In this document: positions 57,227 through 64,000 of the stretch, piece by piece
Layout of the letters: each line of letters opens with the position of its first letter
Numbering within the stretch: position 1 is the first letter of the stretch
Assembly: GCA_030549335.1 (NCBI GenBank)
Contig: CM060188.1
Coordinates: 65,540,696 to 65,604,695 of the forward strand
From: Pontederia crassipes
Lineage: Eukaryota > Streptophyta > Magnoliopsida > Commelinales > Pontederiaceae
Direction of reading: 5' to 3'
Length of the DNA stretch: 64,000 nt
Notes under the pieces: generated by a model
Seen by the model: only the letters and a program-made list of their open reading frames with translations
Told to the model about the DNA's origin: nothing
Databases searched by the model: none
Program-made: the position numbers and the translations under genes

Positions 57227-59567
57227 TTGATCCTTGAGCTCTTTATTCTCTTTCGGCAGAGCGATTTTTCTGATGATGACTCCTCGAGCTCTCCGATTCT
57301 TTCGATAATTCAAGCTCTCACTTCTGGCCAATACATCACTCTCACCTCTCTTTCTCCTGGTAGGAAATCATCCATGGACCAGTTATTATTGAAGATTTTT
57401 TTTTTTGCTCTTTCTACTTGTACATTCCCTTCTTTTTGTTAGTGTCTTTGAGAAGTTTGTAGTTAGGTACTATGTGTATGAATATGAACTGACTTATTAT
57501 CACTTGCCCATTTATATTCTTGCATGAATATTGTATGATAAAATGCCTAAGACGTGATGTGTTTGCTCATTTTTGTTGCCTTAATACATTTAGTTTATCA
57601 CTGTACTATGCAGCTTTTGAGCTGCTACAATAAAATGTTAGGCAGCTTTTGAGCTGTTATGTATTTGCTGTTGACCAATTTGTTTGTCAATTTCTTTGTA
57701 TGCACAAATTTTATAGTCTCGGGAACTTATTATCTCTTTATTCTTTCTCTTTTCTAAAAAAGATAAGCTTGTTTTGGGTCTCACAACAAAATATTTTATA
57801 TATGTGAGATAAAAAATCAATATGTTGTGATATATTATATATGTAAGACATCCATATAACTCTCGCCAAATAAATTTAAAATCCAGGGTCATACTATGAG
57901 GTAACATGAACCGAATAAGACAATAAGAAGAACGACTAATAGACTTCTTCCTTAAGTTGTAGTAAGAGCACTCCCTTCTGCCTACTGAAAAAGTCTAAGT
58001 GTTCTTTGCCTAAGTTATTTTTTAGAGGTTTCTACATAACAGAATATTTTGTGGGTACCTCCATATGAAGAAATTCTTTTTCTCCTGCTGTCAATCTTTA
58101 GCATGAATGGATCCATGTGTCTATGCAAATCCACTTGGTGTTCAAGCAAAGAAAGTTAGAATGGAAGGAGATCTCGAGGTTACTTTTTCTCACTACATGG
58201 GCTTGTTAACCTGAATTTACCATTCATATGGCATTCGTTAAATCTGAAATTTTGTAGATATGTGCTGGACCAATCTTTGGATATAGGACAATAATCGTGT
58301 TCTTGAAAACTCTGATTTCTAGCAACATCACATCCCATTGGGATGATATTGGAATTCCTCCAAAGACTCATGATCAAGCAAGGGATGTTTGGAAGGTATT
58401 GCTCTTTCATGTTTGTTATTTGGTTCCTTCTTTTTGTATTAAAAGAGTGTTCACGTATTACACTTGCAATATGTTGTATTTATAGTGATAGCTAGTGCAG
58501 CATGGCTGCCTACTTATAAAGTAGAAAGACTATGACTTATATATGTATAGTCCATCACAACAAAATATTTTATTTATTTGAGGAGAGACAACAAAATATT
58601 TTCTCTAGCGGGTTTCAGCTAAAGTTCATATAAGGTACTGTTGTTTTGAATTCCATGATCAAATTAAAAATAACAGTCCCTCTATTCATCATGTCTCTTG
58701 AAATTGAGAATTTCCTAGTAATTTTCTTTGTGATCTTAAGCATATGCTCTGCTGATCAGGTATTCATTGCATTCATTTCTCTGTGATCCCATGCCAAATT
58801 TGCTCCCGATGCTTTGTCATCTAAACAAGAATCTTTGATCAAAATATTGGATTTTGCTATTAAATAGCAATGATGGCTCTCTTTGATCAAGAATCTTTGC
58901 TGTAGTTGTCTTATGAATTCATAATTTAGGAAAAAATCTCAAAGATAATATCTTGTTGTGTCCTTCATGCAGGAATCCAATTGCAAGGATGTTGCATCTT
59001 CCAATTTTATTGCTGGATTGTTATATTACACATGGTGCAAAGGATTAATTTTATTATTGATTTGATTCATCTTTAGTGGAAGCTATTGGTTTTGATGATA
59101 AGGAATTATACTGAAAAGAAGATTGCATAGCACATCAAGAATCTAATGAAGGAACAATGATAGTCAGATGATATAGAAGAAAGCGTTTGCTTGATGCAAT
59201 TATAAGCAATTTCAAGATGAACTTTGTAATTTATTTCATGATAGAGATAATTATATTCATCTTTAGATGTTTGTTAATCTTACATAATTTTTTGTGGTTG
59301 TCTTTGACATGAAATTTATGCATGGAAGGCGTAATTTTTCCATAGATAATGGAGTAATAAGAGCTTCAGATGCAATATTTTTTGTATGTTCATTTCTTTC
59401 ATAATGTTATTAAATTCATTAAAGACTAATCATGATAACTAATGATACTCAAAGATTAACTAATGCATAACTAATGTATAACGATTAACTAAATGATCAT
59501 TATATGAATTTAATGATCGTTAATGACTTTAACATTCATAATGGCAGGGGATTTAGGACAAGATTAT
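57227..59567. other. CACTA interior, no assigned gene
   Basis: Sequence with several TTCTTTCGGCAG or CTTGCATG-type splice-like words and one short coding-looking segment (SNITSHWDDIGIPPKTHDQA, 58321-58380). I do not recognise a transposase here. If the element is En/Spm-like, the transposase would be expected in the portion now outside the window. Confidence 0.35.
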
Positions 59568-59862
59568 CACTAGAAATCAGCTCAATTGAAAAAATGATAA
59601 CTTGCACTTTGGAATGATAACTTGTCCATAAAATGATAACTTGACATAGAATTGACATATTTATTGATTTTAGCAATTCAGAACCTCTATGCACATGGAA
59701 TCAAGTATAAAATGAGAATGATTAGCTAGTTATCACAATCCATTGCATTCCAAGCATAATTGGTCAAAGGTTAAGCAAAATGAGGGCTCGATATGGGTGA
59801 ATTGACTAGAAAATGGGATAAAAACTTATTGTGATCAGCTAATGATCAAGTTGGTTTCCTGG
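59568..59862 (-). repeat. 5' fragment of the 2.8-kb LTR family, inverted
   Basis: On the minus strand it starts TGATCATTAGCTGATCACAA at 59862 and matches 41390-41680 in order (CCCATATCGAGCCC, TTTGACCAATTATGCTTGGA, CAATTCTATG...AAGTTATCATTTT). It ends after about 295 bases. Confidence 0.75.
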
Positions 59863-60481
59863 TTCTAAGTAATCAATGCTGAGAATGGATCCATTTGCTT
59901 TTGTTGATGTGAATCTCGTAGTGGAATGCATTAGTTATAATGACCATTATGAATGACTTTAAAATTTTAGATTCCCTTGTTGTTTAGAGATAAATTAAGA
60001 GCATCGGCACTAGTTGTGGATTTGATTGTATTTATGCATTGAACTAGAGCTTTCTTGATAATCTAATATCAGTGGAAACCCTTATTGAATCAACCTAACT
60101 AATATTCATATGAAAGTATGATACTTAGTTCTAATTTTAATGCACTGTGAGAGAAGTCTTTATAGGTTGAATCTGGTTGGATTTGTATTGCTAAATTGTT
60201 CTAATCAATTCCATAACAGAATATTAGATGAACCCCTTTCCTAAGAGAACATTTCATATCTGTTATATTAGTCACTTAAAAACACCAAAAAGAGTTAACT
60301 TAGTTTAGGATTAATCTAGATTAGTTAATGAATCTTTAATTTCAAATCACTGTGGATACGACATTCGAGTTAACTATTCCGATCTGTGCACTTGCAGTCC
60401 AGTGAAGTGAGGAGTTTAGACCATATATCATTTACTTGCGTTTTCAATTTTGTGCTACAAATCAGTCAATTAATCACACCA
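59863..60481 (+). repeat. 3' fragment of the 2.8-kb LTR family
   Basis: Plus-strand similarity to 43440-44201: CATATGAAAGTATGATACTTAG, TAGATGAACCCCTTTCCTA, TTAATCTAGATTAGTTAATG and CACTGTGGATACGACATTCG...GTGCACTTGCAG occur in the same order. It ends near CAAATCACATCA. It lies head to head with the inverted 5' fragment next to it. Confidence 0.72.
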
Positions 60482-61200
60482 CACAAATCACATCAACAGA
60501 CAGCTCTTGATGACCTTCTTCATCATTGGACTTATAGTCATTGTCGCTCAAATTGATCCGCTGGGGACCTGAGTCTTTGGGTGTCAACGCACACCTCGTG
60601 ACCTATTTCTGGTGAGTACCATGGTGGCTGACAAGAGATGGAGAGGGTTTTCGGAGAAGGGTTTCTATAGGAAGGAATGGTGTGGTCTGGCGTTGGAGAA
60701 GATGGAGGGGTTTTGTCTGTAAGGAGTTGTTGAACGGGAAGATTATGGCTTGTACATAAAGTTATTGCCCTAGCAACTTTATGTGGCGGTTTGAAAAACA
60801 CAAAAAGTGGAGAAAGAGGTAATGGGGTAAGGCTTTTTTGAGGTGGCTACACTACGGGACAAAGTTTTTCTCCTTTGGCAGTCTACAGTGTATTCCAACA
60901 TTCTCTTTACAAAATAGCTGCACAATTATAAAATTTTTTCGTTCCCATCGATATGTCTCAAACTTGATAATGCATCTTCCTTCTCGTACGTTTAGTGTTC
61001 CTCCAACATGTCCGTCCTATGGAATGCCTTTTTATTTCTGAAAAAGAGGAATACTAAGAAAAGTTTTTAGAGCTTGGGCTACCTCCCAAGAAGCACCTTT
61101 GTTTAATGTCGCTGGCTCGGTGTTGCTAGGGTGACTATCAATCGGTTGGAGGGGGTTGTAACATAAGGGTGTCTTCAGTAATCCTTGAGCCTAGTTCATG
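60482..61200 (-). other. Non-coding tail after the Athila-like pol
   Basis: The minus strand reads GGTGCTTCTTGGGAGGTAGC at 61098-61079, the signature that follows pol in Athila/Tat elements, then unassigned sequence. A minus-strand frame at 60801-60538 and a plus frame at 60838-61041 are unsupported. Confidence 0.5.
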
Positions 61201-62330
61201 ATATAATTTAACTCTATGACCGTTCACTTTGAATGTGCCCCCTCCATTCTATTCGAGTTCCACTACTCTTGATGGATATACTTTCGTAAGCTTGAAGGGA
61301 TTTGTCCATCGAGACCATAGTTTCTCAGGAAACAATCGAAATCTAGAGTTGAACAGCAAAACCAAATCCCCTTCCATAAGCTATCGCTGTTGAATGTTTT
61401 GTCATGTGGTCTTTTGGTCTTGTCTTTAAAAATGGCCGAATGCTCAAAGGCGGTGTCTCTCAGTTGCTCTAGTTCAGCTAATTAGAGTTCTCAATTTTCT
61501 CCAGCGGCCTTTAAATCGAAGTTAAGAAATTTCAGTGCCTAGAAAGCCGTGTGTTGCAGTTCAATCGGCAAATGACATGCTTTTTCATATACCAGTCTAT
61601 AAGGAGTCATTCCCGATGAGGTCTGGAACGAGGTTTGTATGCCTAGAGTGCGTCATCAAGCTTTGAACTCTAGTTCCTTCTATAGGTTGCCACTGTATTT
61701 TCAATAATAGCCTTTATCTGCCTGTTAGTGGTTTCTACTTGTCCAGATGTCTGCAAGTGATAAGAAGTAGCTACTCTATGAGTGACTCCATACTTGGATA
61801 GCAGGGTGTTAAATTATCTTTCTAGGAAATGCTTTCCTCCATCATTGATGACAAGCTACAGCATGTCGAATCTAGGGAAAATAACTTAGGAGAGCAACTT
61901 GGTGACATGTTGGGAGTCACAATGGATGGTGGTAATAGCTTCCACTCATTTGGAGAAGTAATCTACTACCACCAGGATATACTTGTATTTTCTCGAACCT
62001 GGAAAAGGTCTCATATAGTCAATCCACCAAACATCAAAAAGTTCCACTTTCTGAATTTTGATCTCTCGCGTTTCATTTTTTCGTGAGATGTTTTTGGTTC
62101 ATTGACATCTGTCACAAGAGCTGACAAACTTGTGGACGTCCTTGAATAATGTAGGCTAGGTGAAACTTTCCTAGAGGATTTTCATTGTAGTTCGTTGTAC
62201 ACCTCCGTGTCCCTCGTAGACAGGCGTATGGAATGCGGAGATGATTTCCTGTATAGATTCTTCTGGAATGCACCATCTTAGTTGGCCATATGAACATTCT
62301 TTAAACAGATAGGGATCATCCTAGAATCAC
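61201..62330 (-). pseudogene. Athila-like integrase, heavily broken
   Basis: Minus strand, in scattered frames: the zinc-binding start near 62300-62120, the second catalytic region INDGGKHF (about 61855-61830), and [20 protein letters not shown] then [12 protein letters not shown] (about 61790-61700), which contains the third catalytic glutamate. The C-terminal NPFKLTKVYPS and TFKVNGHRVKLYHELGS follow (about 61300-61170). Many stops and frameshifts. Confidence 0.8.
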
Positions 62331-62399
62331 TTCTTTGCTTCTGCCAAGAATCTTTTTGTTCTTCGATAGTCTAAGTTGTTGGGCAGAATTCCCCCAGTC

Positions 62400-62950
62400 T
62401 TGAAATTTGTTATATCGGCAAATCAGGATAGGCGCTCACTGAGATGGAGAATAAAGCATCATTAGGCAGATCTGCTCTGATTGGTGACTCGACTTCCCCT
62501 TCATCTTTCTTGTACTCAATTCTTGACAAGTGATCGGTTACTTGGTTCTCTGATCCACTTCTATCTTTAATTTCTAAATTGAACTCCTGAAGCGACAGTA
62601 TCCACCTGATCAACCGGGGTTTGGAGTCTTTCTTGGAAAAGAGATAGATACTTCAGGGCAGAATAATCGGTGTGGATGATGACTTTTTGATCCTACTAAA
62701 TATGGCCTGATTTCTCCATTACAAAGACTACTGCGAATAGCTGCTTTTCAGTTGTGGTGTAGTTTTGCTGAGCTGGATCCAAGATTTTTCTCACGTAGTA
62801 GATGGCATGTATGACTATCTTTTTTCTGACCCAAAGCTGCTCCTATTGTGAAGTCGTTGGCATCACACATTACCTAGAATGGCAGAGACCAATCGGGGGA
62901 TCGCATTATCGGTGCTGAGATGAGAGCTCATTTGATTTTCTCGAAGGATT
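62400..62950 (-). pseudogene. Athila-like RNase H
   Basis: The minus strand reads [11 protein letters not shown] near 62670-62640 (normally YTDHAALRYL, aspartate kept), then [20 protein letters not shown] and [20 protein letters not shown] in the frame 62613-62410. An upstream part near 62880-62750 has the conserved ASD-type block degraded. A frameshift lies between the two parts. Confidence 0.8.
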
Positions 62951-63817
62951 GAATGCAGTCCGAGCTCTTAATGAATTCAGCATCTTTGTGTAACAAATCT
63001 ATCAGAGGTTTAGCTATCTGCGAGAAATTACTAATGAACCTTCTGTAGAAGTCTGCATGACCCAGAAAACTTCGAACTCCCCTAACGTTGACAGGGGGTG
63101 GCAGTTTCTCGATGACTTCTATCTTCCTTGCTGTGAAATCGCATGCCCCAGAACAACTCCTGTAGTACCATGAAGTGGCATTTTTCCCAATTCAAAATCA
63201 AGTTGACTTCTTCCATTTTTCCCACCACTGCAACACCTTAGAAAAATTCGCCAGACAACATTCAAAGGAGGATCCATGGACAATGAAGTCATCCATGAAC
63301 ACCTCCATGATATTTTCTACAAAATCAGAGAATATAGATATCATACATCATTGGAAGGTTGCAGGAGCATTACAAAGGCCAAATGGCATACACTTTTATG
63401 TGAAGGTATCGTATGGGCAAGTGAACGTGGCCTTTTCTTGGTCAACAGGTTGTATTGGAATTTGGAGAAAATAGAAAAAGCTGTCTAAATAACAAAAGTA
63501 GGAATGCCTTACCAGGCATTCAGGCATCTCATCTATAAAGGGCAGAGGGAAATGATCTTTCCTAGTCGCCTTGTTAAGTTTCCTAAAGTCCACACACATG
63601 TGCCACCCTGTGGTAGTGTGTTGGGCTATGTTTTCTCCCTTATCGTTTTTAACTATAGTCATCCCTCTCTTCTTTGGAACAACTTGAATGCGTTCACCCA
63701 TTTACTATCAGAGATAGCATAAATCAATCCTGTATCTAACAGTTTCATGACTTCCTTTTTCACTATGTCTTGAAGGATAGGGTTCAGTCTTCTTTGGAAT
63801 TCTCTAGTAGCATTACA
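62951..63817 (-). pseudogene. Athila-like reverse transcriptase, C-terminal part of a split gene
   Basis: Starting at the CACTA junction the minus strand reads REFQRRLNPILQDIVKKEVM, then LLDTGLIYAISDSKW. The frame 63701-63396 has VVPKKRGMTIVKNDKGENIA, then CVDFRKLNKATRKDHFPLPF and QEKATFTCPYDTF. Further blocks at 63390-63270 correspond to MPFGLCNAPATF and EVFMDD in altered form. It resumes where the plus-strand half at 56317 stops. Confidence 0.85.
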
Positions 63818-64000
63818 AGAAGGGAAATCTGGTCTTTAATATTCAAATTCTGATTTTTATTGGTAATTAGCAACCAGCATTTCTCGTCGTCACCGGTCGT
63901 TATAGACGCCGCTGTTAAAAGTCAATAACGATGGCTTAAACGTGCCGGTCATTAAAAGTCATCAACAACCAGAAATAATCCGATCGTTAAAACCATATAA
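63818..64000 (-). mobile_element. CACTA transposon right end, inverted, running out of the window
   Basis: Reading rightward: CATTACAAGAAGGGAAATCTG (CACTA with a C-to-T change), then TCTTTAATATTC and GTCGTTATAGACGCC/GGTCATTAAAAGTC subterminal words. The triplet just left of it (63815-63817, TAG, i.e. CTA on the minus strand) equals the CTA at 56315-56317. I take it as the other end of the transposon at 56318. Confidence 0.72.

Larger units (their letters stand above)
56318..59567 (+). mobile_element. CACTA transposon, left end and part of the interior
   Basis: CACTATAAGAAAAGAGGTC at 56318, immediately after the target triplet CTA (56315-56317) inside an Athila RT. TTAATGACC/GTTAATAG-type subterminal words follow (56335-56520). 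The interior has a GC-rich block (56820-57200) and unassigned sequence with exon-like pieces (58320-58400). The right boundary is set where fragments of another LTR start, and may be off. TTAATGATCGTTAATGAC words near 59500 could be subterminal repeats. Confidence 0.65.

Overview
The window looks like transposon-rich nuclear DNA of a flowering plant, probably a eudicot. It is AT-rich and filled with decayed Ty3/gypsy and Ty1/copia LTR retrotransposons, CACTA (En/Spm-type) DNA transposons beginning CACTATAAGAAAA, and short plastid-derived fragments. I see no bacterial or phage features, no tRNA or rRNA gene, and only one stretch (27.9-30.4 kb) that might be host-gene exon sequence. Nearly every coding stretch is a broken piece of a retroelement polyprotein.

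Layout. 0-8.5 kb: a minus-strand chromovirus (Tekay/Del-like gypsy) pol with chromodomain, its 3' LTR cut by the window edge, a solo LTR inserted beside its protease (3743-5497), then a degraded stretch with a 102-bp tandem repeat. 8.5-12.5 kb: a plus-strand LTR pair around a gypsy protease remnant with no reverse transcriptase. 14.1-14.85 kb: a gypsy RT fragment on the minus strand. 14.85-27.9 kb: apparently one long minus-strand non-autonomous gypsy element (5' LTR 26.57-27.94 kb, gag about 24.4-25.3 kb, 3' LTR end at 14.85 kb). It is interrupted by a gag-only copia element (16.8-21.1 kb) and a fragment of a second copia (21.8-22.3 kb). 28.1-29.8 kb: a second solo LTR of the 3743-5497 family, inside possible exon sequence. 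30.46-35.34 kb: a CACTA element with remains of a Ptta/En/Spm-type transposase gene.

35.65-49.5 kb: two copies of the start of one LTR (TGTCACGG) flank a nested cluster. This holds a plus-strand copia (35.8-39.7 kb) truncated at its RT, a mosaic filler with plastid rps2 and psbE pieces, a gypsy LTR carrying a 2.8-kb solo LTR with a perfect ATAGG target duplication, and unidentified sequence with a near-identical 230-bp tandem duplication. 49.5-54.6 kb: a plus-strand Athila-like element with a 463-codon gag, a protease lacking its active-site glycine, and no RT or integrase. 54.6-64 kb: a second Athila-like element whose pol is split by a CACTA insertion. The N-terminal half is on the plus strand (to 56317) and the C-terminal half on the minus strand (63817 down to about 61 kb). 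Both junctions carry the same CTA target duplication, so the right half has been inverted since the CACTA inserted.

The genes do not form a working pathway. The biology is retroelement accumulation, nesting, solo-LTR formation, target-site duplication, inversion and organelle-DNA capture. All element names are by motif recognition, and boundaries marked approximate come from comparing repeats by eye.
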